Shown here: piece after piece, positions 1-11,774 of the stretch
Layout of the letters: each line of letters starts with the position of its first letter
Position numbering within the stretch: the first letter of the stretch is position 1
NCBI GenBank assembly: GCA_002633005.1
Contig: NMRA01000044.1
Span: 338,594 to 402,593 of the forward strand
Length of the DNA: 64,000 bases
DNA from: Phoronis australis
Taxonomy: Eukaryota > Phoronida > Phoronidae
Direction: 5' to 3'
Made by a program: the position numbers and the translations under genes
The notes under the pieces: generated by a model
The model's input: only the letters and a program-made list of their open reading frames with translations
The model's database searches: none
Told to the model about the DNA's origin: nothing

Positions 1-627
1 TATTAATCAGCGACTGGCTTGCCCGTGTATCAGAACTGTATAAATCACAACGCTGCGATACTAAATCATGGAACAACTGGATTGCTTGTAAGTGTGGAAT
101 ATTGTAGTTATATATTCTTACAATAAACCTATGTATTATTCACCAATTTTTAGTTTTCAACATCACCCTCAGTCCGCACCGGGCTCGTAAAATCGGGGCG
201 CCTTGGTCGTAGATACCGCCCCCGTTACACCTATATGGCTGTAGTGTAAGGCTATGGGGACTGCTACAGTATACACAAGTTCCTGTGCGGATTACAAGCG
301 AGGTTACAGCGAAACATCAAAGCTACTTCCTTTCCCTATACTCACAGGGGAAAGTGATAGTTTAAAAACAACGATTACAAACTTTAAACACGAGTCATCT
401 CAGAAACAAACCTTCAAATGTTCTTCCTAACTAAACTTCATTCACTCCGCCAAACCATAGACGCAACATACTTAGAAAACGAATGTTGATTGGCCAACTC
501 AAAAAAGTGTAATCGAAAAGGCCAATAATATAACGTTTTACATGTATTGATTGCCTGGAAACATTTATCTGCCATCTGGCGGTCAACATCGCGTTTACTT
601 TTTAGGCTCTGTAGAGTTCCTGAAATT
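1..627. other. Upstream flank of IDS, no gene seen
   Basis: No convincing coding exon, RNA gene or repeat was recognised here. The stretch from about 540 to 627 should hold the 5' untranslated region and promoter of the sulfatase gene that starts at 628, but I see no clear TATA box or initiator. Confidence 0.4.
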
Positions 628-3600
628 ATGGTTGGATGGGTTTTGTCAAAGAATTATTGGAAATTTATTTACCTTTTCCTTCTGTATGTCGGCGGCATAA
701 ACACTAAAAAATTTAAAGGTTAGAACACGGGCTCTTCATAAGCACATACAATGTAAAAGTACTTTGACCTCAGTGAGTTATCAGCTGGGAGTTGTCCCAG
801 ATTATCAGTCAGCTGGTCAGAGCAATTCCAGTTCAGTGGAAGAGGAAAAAGTGGATTGGAATCAACTCCCAAAAGGTTTTGTTATGGAAAAGTCTATAGA
901 AAATCTTTCACAGGGTGGCATGGTGCTACACAGAGCAACACAATTTTTTTAACTGAGACATTACGCTCTGCCTCTCTTCAGGATTTTCCCAACCACCAAG
1001 TATGAATGCGTCTTACCAATTGGGTGAATTGGGATTATAGTAGTCACTTACTATAGTGCCTGGTCTTTAGTGGGTGGCTTCTTTTTGAGGATTAGGGACA
1101 GAAATATAGGTGTCGTGCACTGATGACCCTGCTGCCTGTTTGTGACGACATTCTTTACCCGCACATCGGACGCTGCTCACCATTAAACCAAGCCCGTCAA
1201 CGATCGAAAACCAAACTTTGTGTTGCTGAAAAATCGGTTATTCAACAGAGGAAAAGAGAAGTAAAGTGCATTTCAACTGCAGTGCACTATAGTGGAATAT
1301 ACATACTTTGTTGCATTATGTGACCAACCTGTAATGTGTTACCAGTACCCGAAAGCACAATGAGGCATCAGAGTGGTCCTAATACCCCAGAAAGAAGGCA
1401 GTGAAATTTGAATAGGGGACTGCTTCATGACTTGAGAAGTTACGATTTCAAAATTACTGTATCGTGTGAAAATAGTTAAATATATCGTACAAGATTTAAT
1501 ATTTGGTAAATGTTGACTGCGTGATGGAAATGTGTCATGCATGATTTGACTTGTAGGTGTTAGTTCAGCTGTGACTGAGCTTGATAATTTAAAAAGTAGT
1601 AGAATGTTTTTCAGTTTCGTTGAGCAACATTTATCATGTTTATTGTTTTTTTAATTTTATATCCAGACAATATAAAAAGGCATTATGTGCTATTGATAGT
1701 GAAAAAGTAGTGTAATGTTTGACTAATTATATTGAATGGTTCTGTGTATTTTTATCAGATTCTGTTTTTATTGTATTTTTCAAATTTAGATCGAAACGGC
1801 ATTCTGCAAAGGCCAAATGTGCTGTTCATTGTGGCTGACGATCTTAGACCATCACTTGGTTGCTACGGTTACAAGAATGTGGTGACACCCAACATTGACC
1901 AGCTGGCTTCAAAATCCATAAAGTTCAATAATGCCTATGTGCAGGTAAGTGGAGATTAGCTGAAGCAACTCAAAAATACTTTGTTTTATGCACAGGAATA
2001 ACACGAATGTAGATAACATGTGGATTGTATTGTATTACAGGAATTACTAATTTTTTTGAGAGGCACTGAATCATGAAGTGGTGTCACAGTACACTTTAAT
2101 AGGGCCGTCCTGGATTATATAGCAACACTCGAATCTCGGAGTATTTCCCACAATGCCAAAAGCATGCGTCAGGCACATTTACTGCCTCGTTTTTGTGCCA
2201 CTCGAGTTCAACATATCAGTTGTTGTTGTCTGATTCTTTGCAAGTTTTTCTCGGTTGCATTATGCTTCTTGTTTTTCCAATGCCAACAAAGTATTACTGC
2301 TGTGCTGTTGGCTACAACATGAAAAAAGTGATAAACCAGAGATGCATGATCTGAAATTTTTTGCCTTCACAACATCAATGTGAGACGAAAATGTGCCTGA
2401 TTTCCAAAACCAGATCACGCACTTTCTTACCTCCAGGACAAGGGAGAGATCTGTCGCCATGTAATTTGGGACGGCAATGTTGCAGAGAAACGATGAATGG
2501 ATTTTTCAGACTATGCACCCTAACCCTCTCTGTTACAGCCTTCATATGGCCACAGAATTTGTCCCTTTTTCTTCAACTATTGCATTCTTTGTTCAAAGAG
2601 AATGCAATTTCTTCTGTAGAAAACACAGAAACAGTTCTGTTTATTGAGATCTCCTTGTTTGTTCATCAGCTATGTTGAAAGATACTTGATATCTGTGCTG
2701 AAGCTGTGCGACTGGTTGTGTATGATGCCTGTAAGACCATTTCCTAGTGGTCATGATTAGGGATATGTTTGTCTAAGCAGCAATAAATCAAAGTTATGTT
2801 GATGTAACGAAATGGACCTATTTTGACTAAGGAACAATTTGAAACCAATTTTATAACAGGAAGTGGTCTTAATAACAATGGTTTCTGTGATGGAAGATGG
2901 GTTCGCCTCCGCTGTAACTTAGTTTGGGACACCCTGTATTTATTGGCATGTGAGGTTCAATTTGCTAAAATCTGGCTGTGAAAAAGCTGCACATCAGCCA
3001 TGGTTAGAACACTCCAGGGCTCAAGACCACCAGGTGTATGTTTTACTCAAAGTTTTACTCGATACTGGACTCAGAATTTACCAATCCCTTGGCACACTTC
3101 CAGTAAAGTTTTGTATTGCCTGTGACGGGATTGGTTCACTTTTCGTAAAGCTTTTGAGTGAAGCACGGTTCTCTTGGGCTCAGTGCTTTGTGCAGGTACA
3201 CAGGTCTTGGTTTGGTTTTATTTTTGAACATTTCAAACAAAACCATTATTCAGTAGCATATCTAAGATGTTGTAAGAGTGTTGCCTAACCCCAATTTTTG
3301 ACATGAAGGAAAATGAACTATGGTCATTTACAGGCCTCTAGATTTTGAGAATGATTTTGGTGTGTGCATGTTATTCAGAGGAGAAAAATGGTTCCCAAAA
3401 TGCAGAAATAAAAGACCATTACTGGAATCAAAGACTGGATGTTTGAAACCGTGAGAATGGCATACTGGCCTTTTGAAATACCGCTATAGATGGTACTTGT
3501 AATAGTTTGTCGCATTTGTTCTAGCAAGCTCTTTGTGGGCCTAGTCGCACCTCATTCTTGACGAGTCGACGCCCGGATTCCCTGAAGCTCTATGGATTCT

Positions 3601-6600
3601 ACTCTTACTGGCGAGAAGTGGCGGGAAACTACACATCTCTCCCAGAGCACTTCAAGAAAAATGGCTACCACACAGTAACAGCTGGGAAGGTGTTTGACCC
3701 TAGTCAGGCCTCCAATAAGACTTGTGACTACCCCTACAGTTGGTCAAGGAAACCATATATACCATCAACATTTAAATATAAGATGGCAAAGGTGAGGCTC
3801 AAATCGGGTATAAATTTATATTGTCAAAAATGTGTCCAGGGGTTAGCTGAGGTAATGCTGTTAGTATAACCGGATGGTGCTATGCATGCAATATTAGGAG
3901 TGTCCCTTTTGTCAGAAACTGAAACCTGTGGACAAATAAATTTTCAGTATCTCGGTGGAAACAGTTACATAATTTTAGACACCATTAATTAAAGACCTTG
4001 CTCTTATTCCCATTTGATACTTAGAACCCTTGTAACTTTCAACAAAATGTTTCAAGTATCCAAAATTACAGATTTGCTACTGCTTTTGGGACTTAGTTCC
4101 TTTTCAAATTTCATTATCACCGACTTCAAAAGACAGTCTTGACTTTGATAAAAGTGGCCTTACATATTCACAGCGGCTATGCAATTTTCCATGGCTGTCC
4201 TAGGCATAGAAACTTTTAAAGCTTTCTCTCCTTCATGTTACAAGGTATGTGCTGGACCGGATGGCAAGAAGTACATGAACATCGTTTGCCCAGTAGATGT
4301 CGCTTCCCAGCCTGAGGGAACTCTCCCTGACATTCAGTCAACAGAATATGCAATTGACTTCTTGAAGACTTACAACCGCTCAGATAGTGGGCCATTCTTT
4401 CTTGCTCTTGGTTATTACAAACCTCACATACCACTCAAGTACCCAAAGGAATTTCTGGGTAATTATACTGTATGTATTTGTGACCACATACTAGGAAACA
4501 TTCAACATACAACTATTTAACTTTATGAGAGCACAAAAGCATCATTCACTTGACCTAATGTCTAATTCTAAAGTACAAGACAAGGGCTGAGTTGACAGGG
4601 ACGAAATGCAATTTCTTTCATTCACGAACATTTTGAGACAATGAAATTTTTGAGTGAGTCATTTGAATATCCGGCTTTTTGATTAGGGGATGGTTTCAAA
4701 TAATTTTTTTTTGTTGGAGAATATTAAAATCTGTACAAGAATGCTAATTACGCTGTCCACCAACTACCCTAACGCCAGCTAGCGAGGAGGTGTATTTCAT
4801 TATATATGTTGTTGCTATATCACAAAATGGGTTTTCATGAAGTGTTTCCTACTTTTAGCGGTATTTGGATTGAGTCAGGTGAGAACTAAACTTGTTCAGT
4901 ACACAAGCCAAGTCAACTATGTGACAACTATGTAGTGTTCAAGCAGTGCTCTTGCAAACAACTGCAGCTGTTCCCAGTCTTCAAGTAAAAAGCAACAGGT
5001 CATAAAAATGTCGTAGTTTGTGCTTTTCAGATTCCGTAGTGTATGGATCTGTCAAAATCAGCTGGTGAGATATGAATCGTTGCATGGCATAAGTTGCGCT
5101 ATGAATTCTGTAAGAAGCATCAGAAAAAAGGCAACTTTTTGTTTTTAGTGCCGTTAATTCATTGCTAATGCGATAATTGCTCTGCTCTATATAACAGGAC
5201 CTTAGAGGAGTGTTTATTATAAATCGATTTCTTGACAACAGCGGTTCTCATTTAAACCTATTGACAGGAGTGCTGTAAAATGGGACAAGTTTCTTACGTC
5301 CACCTCTGTATGGTTCCAGTTTCTTTTCAGACTTGTATCCATTATCTGAAATCGATCTTGCCCCTGACCCCACAAAGCCTCCTAAACTGCCACCTGTTGC
5401 CTGGAACCCATGGACTGACCTGAGACTGAGAGATGATGTGAAAGCACTTAATATCAGCTTTCCATATGGACCTGTACCTAAACATTTCCAAGTGAGTAAA
5501 ACTGTTGTATTCATTATTTTGTCTTAAGGTGTTGGTTTGTTATGATTTAAGTTTTTTTTTTGAAAAAAATTTTGTGATGCAGTTTTAAAAATTGTTTTTA
5601 TTATCAGGGACTCATCTGCAGCTGCCTGTTTAAATGGCGAGGTATATTTCCTTTGATTATTTTTCTGGGACGTGTTTACACAGCTGTAACAGCCATTAAA
5701 CACTAGGGGCACACTGACAAACCTGTTTAACCCACAGACACAATGAAGTGTGTTCTTTCACCAAGCTTTGGAAGCCCCTGATACTGGAGCTGCATTCTGT
5801 AGACCAAGTTTCTTCTGAGAAAAGCAAGACCTCGCAAAATCACGCGAGGGAAAGGCCAGTATTTTCCGTGTATGCTTGGGAGCTCACTTGACTAAACTAG
5901 CAAAATGGCAGCCACTGAAATAATTGGTTGGTGAGGTTGAGTTCACAGGTTATTGGATAAAATTCACTATTTCTATTTCATAGTTGAAGATTTTTCACAG
6001 CAAGTGCAATAATAAATATTGTGTCTATGGAACTCACCCCTGTTCTTGTGTTAAGACTGCATGTTTATTACAGCGACTTATGAGACAAAGCTATTACGCT
6101 GCCACATCTTATACTGACAACTTGATCGGAAGAGTACTCTCAACACTGGACCACCAGGGCTACGCAGACAACACCATTGTTGTATTCTTTGGAGATCACG
6201 GTGAGACTCTTGACTCTGAGTAGAAGTTTCTGGAAATAAGCTCCGGGATGTGTATGTAGAAGTCTAACTTTAGCCTTTTCAGGACCTTGTCTTTAGTACA
6301 CTTTTGAAAAGGATGATGTGTAACTGCATGTCATATTGTACTTTGCATTGGTGATAATCTAGCTTGAAAACAGCAAGAATTAAAAAATCTCATCGCAGAG
6401 TCTTACTCAGCCTATGCTATTGTGAAAAGCAGCTTGCGAATTAAGCAGTGTTGAAACTAACACAATCAAACAAACTCTTAAGATTGAATAATTATTCTGT
6501 TAGCTTGCACATTTTGAACATTATTTTAAAGCCATCGTCTGGGGTAGAGTTCAGTAACGCTAGGGCCTCGCTAAAATGCAAGACTTTGCGGTATTATGTG

Positions 6601-7605
6601 AGATATGGCCGTGTATTTTAAATGAGAACACGATTTTGGCTAGGTCCTAGCGTTACTGAACTCTACCTTGGTCTTTTTAGCAAATAATGAACTGTTAAAT
6701 TTATCCCTAGCCTGGGATTCACTTACAACCTGAGTAATGAGATAGTTCATAAACAATGGGAAGTGGCCTGAACCAAAGGAATGGGAGTTTTTACTGATCA
6801 AGCAGTTTTAGTTTTTGTCAACAACCAAATGTTCTGGCATATTCCAGGGTGGTCCTTAGGCGATCATCAAGAGTGGTCCAAGTACAGTCTGTTCGAAGTA
6901 GCCACACGTGTGCCACTCCTTGTCCATGTTCCGGGGCTCACATCGGCTGACTCTTCTTTTCCATTCATTGATACTCTTAAAAAGGTCAAGACCGTTTTCT
7001 CCAATCATGTCACTTCGAAATCTGACATGCACAAAATGTTGCCAAACAAAATTTTCAATGAACAAGTGCAATTTCATCTGTCAAGCAATACTGTTCGTAA
7101 GAGTCTCGAATCATCTGCCATTGTGGAATTGGTCGACTTGTTCCCGAGTCTTGCTGACCTCGCAGGATTAAAAGTGCCGCCCAAATGCCCTCATCCTTCT
7201 TTTAATTCCACATTTTGTACCGAGGGAACCAGTTTTGCACCGCTCATCAAGGAAATTGTGACGACAAATAACAAAAATGTACAATGGAAAAAGGCAGCAT
7301 TTAGCCAATATCCTCGTCCGTCAGATAAGCCACAGTATAACAGCGATCAACCCTTTCTCAAGGATATTAACATCATGGGATACTCTATGCGAACGGACAA
7401 GCTACGCTACAATGAATGGATCAGTTTTAACCACAGCACATTTCAAGCGAACTGGACAGAGGTACATGCTCGTGAGCTTTACTTCCATAAGACAGATGAA
7501 CTCGAAGATAACAACGTCGCAAACGATCCACGCTACACAAAATTGATTGAGAAACTGTCGCGTGATTTGAGAGAAGGTTGGTGGGGCTGTGCACCTCCAT
7601 TTTAG
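628..7605 (+). CDS. IDS: Iduronate 2-sulfatase, seven exons, complete model
   Basis: Lysosomal sulfatase that removes the 2-O-sulfate from terminal iduronate in heparan and dermatan sulfate. Exons with consistent GT-AG sites and phases: 628-718, 1790-1944, 3525-3791, 4245-4458, 5331-5491, 6074-6200, 6848-7605; these give 590 residues (human about 550). Exon 1 encodes a signal peptide with hydrophobic core [11 protein letters not shown] and ends in phase 1, which exon 2 needs. Seen motifs: metal-binding ADDLRPS (Asp47-Asp48), formylglycine motif CGPSR (Cys86), GKVFDP (Lys137), KPHIP, GDHGW and EWSKYS. The family has GKVFHP; here the His is Asp140, codon GAC at 3696-3698. C-terminal SQYPRPSD and IMGYSMRT match IDS rather than other sulfatases. 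Stop TAG is at 7603-7605. Start choice is inferred; the donor AAAG/GTTAGA is weak. Identity is very sure, exon 1 moderately so. Confidence 0.93.
2280..2480 (+). pseudogene. Possible degenerate THAP zinc-finger fragment in IDS intron 2
   Basis: A reading begins [16 protein letters not shown] at 2280, resembling the opening of THAP domains (M-P-x4-C-C-x-x-G-C) with the second-position Cys changed to Tyr. Stops and frame changes follow. It lies inside intron 2 of IDS, so it is at most a transposase fossil. The match is short and could be chance. Confidence 0.22.
3367..3405. repeat. Partial copy of the GAGAACCAGTTTTCTCC palindromic MITE family
   Basis: The segment TTATTCAGAGGAGAAAAATG followed by GGTTCCCAAAATGCAG is one half of the small inverted repeat also found at 41279, 44806, 57287 and 61916. 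It sits in IDS intron 2, just upstream of the exon carrying the catalytic cysteine. Confidence 0.55.
6540..6668. repeat. Small inverted-repeat element in IDS intron 6
   Basis: Arms of about 35 bp starting GGTAGAGTTCAGTAACGCTA at 6543 and its reverse complement ending at 6668 enclose about 60 bp. No coding sequence. This is the shape of a short non-autonomous DNA transposon. Only one copy is in the window. Confidence 0.6.
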
Positions 7606-9057
7606 GGCTTACACTTGTGGTATGATTAGTTATTTTAGAAATAAGATCTGAACTCATGTGCTTTCATTGCTTCATGAACTGTTTCATATTTTAGTGCCAT
7701 ATTTGGAGTGGTCTCCTTTACGTGCATGAATACAACTGCTATCTCAACATCTTATTTTCTGGTAAGTACGATATTTTTGGTGTTGCGCCAGATTTCCGTT
7801 AAATGATAATTTTTTCATACAGCAAAGATACTGTCACGAGATGGCATTAGTGTTGGAGTTGGACTATTATTATCCACCCAAAATTCTCAAGTGATATGGA
7901 TGGAAGTTTATAAACAGTAAGACACCATTTTGATTTCTTTGTCATTATCACAGCATTTAATTACTATTGTGTATTTTTTAAACATCTTGCACAAAAACAA
8001 GTTGCAAAATTGATCAGTCTGGCTTCAGTTACTAGACTATGGTGCAGAGTCCAAAAACCTGCACGTAATTGTGTTCTTTCCTCAGCTTGGTTGCTAGAGC
8101 GTGCTCTCCATGACCTGCCTCTGACACCAGCCCAGTGCACACATTACAGTGATTTTATGTTGTAGCCGAGTCACTTTTTATTAATGTTGCAATGTTATTG
8201 TGATGACTAATTTTGGTGCCATTGTTGAAAAATGACAAATCTACAGGACTTGTATTTTTATTAAGCCAATTTTTGATGTGGCATTGTACTTTTCATTCTT
8301 CACTTTGCACTGCAAGTGTAATCATTGTACTGATGTCTGATTGACACGTTTATTTTATAACAACATTAACCCATGCTATTTCATGACCATTTTGTATGCA
8401 TGTGCCTTATTTTATATATATCTATATACACATATACATATAAAATACACGATATATTATGTAACATATGTGTTTGTACCAGTGGTGATTATATCAAAAT
8501 TTGTGATATACAGATTAAAGTATTTGAACTATGGCTAAGCATGGTATAGTATGAAAAATTGTCAATTTATTTCACGTTGTTTTAGTTTTTTTCAACAGCT
8601 ATCATTATTTACATGTGAAAATATTGCACACTGAGCTGAACCAGAAGCGACGCTATATATATATATATATATGTTATGTTGCTGGTATTCGTAGTGGTTT
8701 GGACTGCACAGTGGGATATTTTGGCGAGAAAGAAGGCATCTGTATTCAGTGCAAGTTGGGTACGGAAAATCCGTATTGGATGTTAATAAATGTACGGAAT
8801 AGTTGTTCCATAACACCCCTATAGGACCCACTATTTCATGGCCATTCTATCACGCGTATAGGATAAATACAGGTACATTTTTAAAAGTGTTTTTTATTAT
8901 TTTATGAATAAAACTGGATAACTTTGTCAGGGATTGTCCATAAATATCCAAAATTTTCAAAACTTTACAAAGTACATTCACTTAATATTTAGCACACAAT
9001 ATGGCCGACAAGTAAAACCCTATTTTGTCAAATTTCTCATCCAAAGTCCAGATTTAA
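7606..9057. other. IDS downstream flank, AT-rich with TA microsatellites
   Basis: Expected 3' untranslated and downstream sequence of IDS. It contains TA/CA-rich simple sequence near 8404-8460 and a (TA)n run at 8655-8673. AATAAA hexamers occur at 8907-8912 among other places, but none can be assigned as the true polyadenylation signal. A segment near 7990-8012 resembles the CAAAAACAATTGCCAAAATT repeat seen at 33 and 60 kb. No gene seen. Confidence 0.45.
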
Positions 9058-9951
9058 GGCGAAGGCAACCTTTTTCTCAAGTCAATTTTATCAAAAATAA
9101 GGCTCGTTGATTATCCCAAACATATTTTTCAGTTAATTACAGCTTTTTGTAATTTAAACAATTACTTGTCCTTTACTCCGGAAGTGACGTTTTGGGAGGC
9201 AAGAATTTCGCACCAATTTCTTTTCATATAGACCGACTGTGAGACTTGCCAAGTCAGTCATTGCTCTACCTTGGTTGTGATAACTTCGGTCGTCGTTTTG
9301 CTTTTGTTTACGAGTCGGTCAACATGCCACACTGTTGCTGCGTACCGGGATGTACTCATTGTCTCACGGACAGAGGAACAACTGTCCCACTTGCCGGAGT
9401 GTCCCGCGACACACTCCTACTGGATGGTGACCTGGGCACACAAACTGCTTACGTCCCGCCGTGTGGCGCCTTCGCCACACACCTGGCACCTTCTAAATAG
9501 CCCCAGTACTTTAGCCAATAAACTTATCAAAGTTTGGCTCACCGATCTGTTCATTGGACGACAAACTGTCCTCTTCACTCGGTGTCTAACTGGGCCTGTA
9601 TTCACTCCCACTACTCAACATTGCAGCAGGGCTGCTTACAGGCTCTGGTCGATAATGAGTACATCCCGGTACGCAGCAACAGTGTGGCATGTTGACTTAC
9701 TCGTAAACAAAAGCAAACGATGACCGAACTTATCACAGCCGACGTAGAACAATGACTGATTCAACAGCTCTCACACTCAGACTATATGAGAAGAAATTGG
9801 CAAGAAATTCTTTCCTCCCAAAACGTCACCTCCGGATTAGAGGACAAGTAATTAAATTGCAAAAAGCTGAAATTAAGTGAAAAATTTGCCTGGGATAACC
9901 AATTAACTTTATTTTTGCTAAAAATGACATGAAAAAAGATTGTATTCCCCT
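9058..9951. mobile_element. Kolobok-like fold-back DNA transposon carrying THAP fragments
   Basis: An 894-bp element bounded on both sides by TTAA (9054-9057 and 9952-9955). Its arms are inverted copies about 300 bp long: the left starts GGCGAAGGCAACCTTTTTCT and the right ends with the complementary sequence. Near the inner end of the left arm an open frame starts MPHCCCVPGC at 9324, the Cys pattern that opens THAP zinc fingers; the right arm carries the same sequence in reverse (near 9652-9687). After a frame change the next frame reads LSHLPECPATHSYW, like the HRFP...W part of THAP domains. THAP plus TTAA is the known signature of the Kolobok superfamily; class assignment is inference. It lies between IDS and CWC15. 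A second copy is at 60743. Confidence 0.72.
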
Positions 9952-9955
9952 TTAA

Positions 9956-10327
9956 GAGCATTCCAGTCTATTAGCAGCATGGTTTGTAGAGTGTAGATAT
10001 CATAAAATAACAGTTGATCCAGTTTGCAGTATAAGTAGCGAGGTAGTCAGCCTTTGAAAAATGGAAAAGCAACCATTTTGGAAATTTTTTGTGTGAAATA
10101 AGTGAAAAAATAGCATTTATTTGGACAGATCCTTTGCGCTAAAAAGAAATTTCTAAAAAGCAGAGTTCTTCTCTTCTTATAGGCGATTTCCAAAATTTTT
10201 TGATGTTTTTAAATGTGTAAGCCATCATGATCAACCTCCTTGTCCCTAGCATATTTAGTAGTAGTAATAAAAATGATGATTTCTTCGGAAAAAAACGGTC
10301 TGTTCACACAAGAGAACTATCATTCAT
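9956..10327. other. Intergenic spacer between two transposons
   Basis: AT-rich sequence between the fold-back element and the 239-bp hAT-like element. No exon, RNA gene or repeat recognised. Confidence 0.4.
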
Positions 10328-10566
10328 CAGGACTTGGAATGATCAATGACAAAAAAGGAAAATTTCCAGGTGATGTATTGTTTCTTTAATAAACAGGCTC
10401 GTGCGATAGAAATATCTATGTAAAATTCAACTGAAATACAGGTTTCTTCATGAATTACGTCAAAATGATAAAAACGGACAAAAAAGTAGAAACTGGAAAT
10501 AAAGTAAGAGGAAATCGAAACCATGAAAGGTGAAATCCTTTTAAAAGAGGAAAATTCCAAGCCCTA
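10328..10566. mobile_element. hAT-like non-autonomous element, copy 1
   Basis: A 239-bp non-coding element starting CAGGACTTGG and ending CCAAGCCCTA, so its ends are short inverted repeats. It is flanked by a perfect 6-bp direct repeat ATTCAT (10322-10327 and 10567-10572), taken as the target-site duplication. A second copy is at 12997 with its own different 6-bp duplication. The CAGGG-type end suggests hAT, but a 6-bp duplication is shorter than the usual 8. Confidence 0.72.
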
Positions 10567-10572
10567 ATTCAT

Positions 10573-11444
10573 TTGCTAGTAGAGGTGTCGTCCTCATACT
10601 TAGATGCATGACGTGCATTCAACATTCTCTTGAACTAACTTGAAATACAACACAAAATGTTCCCGGGAGCAAATAAACAATTTATTCTCTTGGGATTTTT
10701 AATTATAAAACAGTATTCAACAAATAGCTTCATACCGTACTACATTGACCTCTTGCAGAGTGCCCTACTAAAAGATGAGGTGGTAAAATTATCAATTGGG
10801 TAAGATCGTCCATATATAAGTGGACTTCACAACACAGCGGACATGTTTAATGAAAAAAGGTACAGCTTTTGTCTTCAAATAGATAACTTCTGCATTTCAC
10901 ACTCTTCCTGAGCAGTTCATGAATATGACATGCTGATGACATGGTCAACACCAATTTTGGTTACCATAAATTAAAGCAGAAAAAGCACGCGACCCTATTC
11001 TCCCACTGAGGCAACGGATAAAACCTAGTGTCACCTGATTGTTTGAAGTGTCATGTGACCGAGTGGGCGACAGCTCATCCTAATATGCCATGTAAATCTG
11101 ATTTTCTGCAAATTACGCATCATCAGGCTAAATCATGTCGCTATATGTATTTTTTGAGCGCACAAGAGCACTTTTGGAGGTCGTAGACGTTTTCAAATCC
11201 AAACTAGAACAAATACTATGGCTAGCAAGATCTTTTTCAATTGATTTTTTCACTTGTCATCAAAATCGAGAAATCACCTTCATTAATTTCAATGTCCTTA
11301 AGGTCAAACGGAAATGTACAGCAGGTTATGGAAGGTAACTCGTCTGCAGCCACGCCGAGAGGAGGCAGCACAGACGGGAGACCTGTCAAATGATCGCGCT
11401 GAAACTAAACCAAAAGTATGACTGTAAAATCTAGTGAAAAGGAC
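10573..11444. other. Intergenic sequence between IDS and CWC15
   Basis: No exon or known repeat recognised. The part next to 11445 probably includes sequence just downstream of the CWC15 cleavage site. Confidence 0.4.
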
Positions 11445-11450
11445 TTTATT
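11445..11450 (-). promoter_or_regulatory. Candidate CWC15 polyadenylation signal
   Basis: On the minus strand this reads AATAAA, about 325 bp after the CWC15 stop codon. Position and sequence fit, but no transcript evidence is available. Confidence 0.4.
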
Positions 11451-11774
11451 TTTGTTCATGCACTGTTTTTGTCAGTGTAGGGTAATGTCAACCGAAGACA
11501 AAATTCCAGGCTACAATAGTAAACAAAAAATAGCCCCACACAACTGTACACATATAAAGTTAACAAGGTCTCTCCACCAAACAAACTTGTTCCTGACTGA
11601 CTCTCCGTGTTTGTATTCTTTCACTTGACTAACATTTGCCATTACATCTGCTCTGAATGGCCACCAACAGCAGATTCCATGCTGCTCAAATCAACGGTAA
11701 CATACAATGCCGTCCCTCACAAACTACACGAAAAATAATGTCACGCTCCATCGGTACACGGCGTTCCGTCTGTA

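Noticed and set aside
9271-9723. 150-codon plus-strand frame in the fold-back transposon
   Set aside because: It reads through one arm, the middle and the reverse of the other arm; no complete domain, so not a gene.
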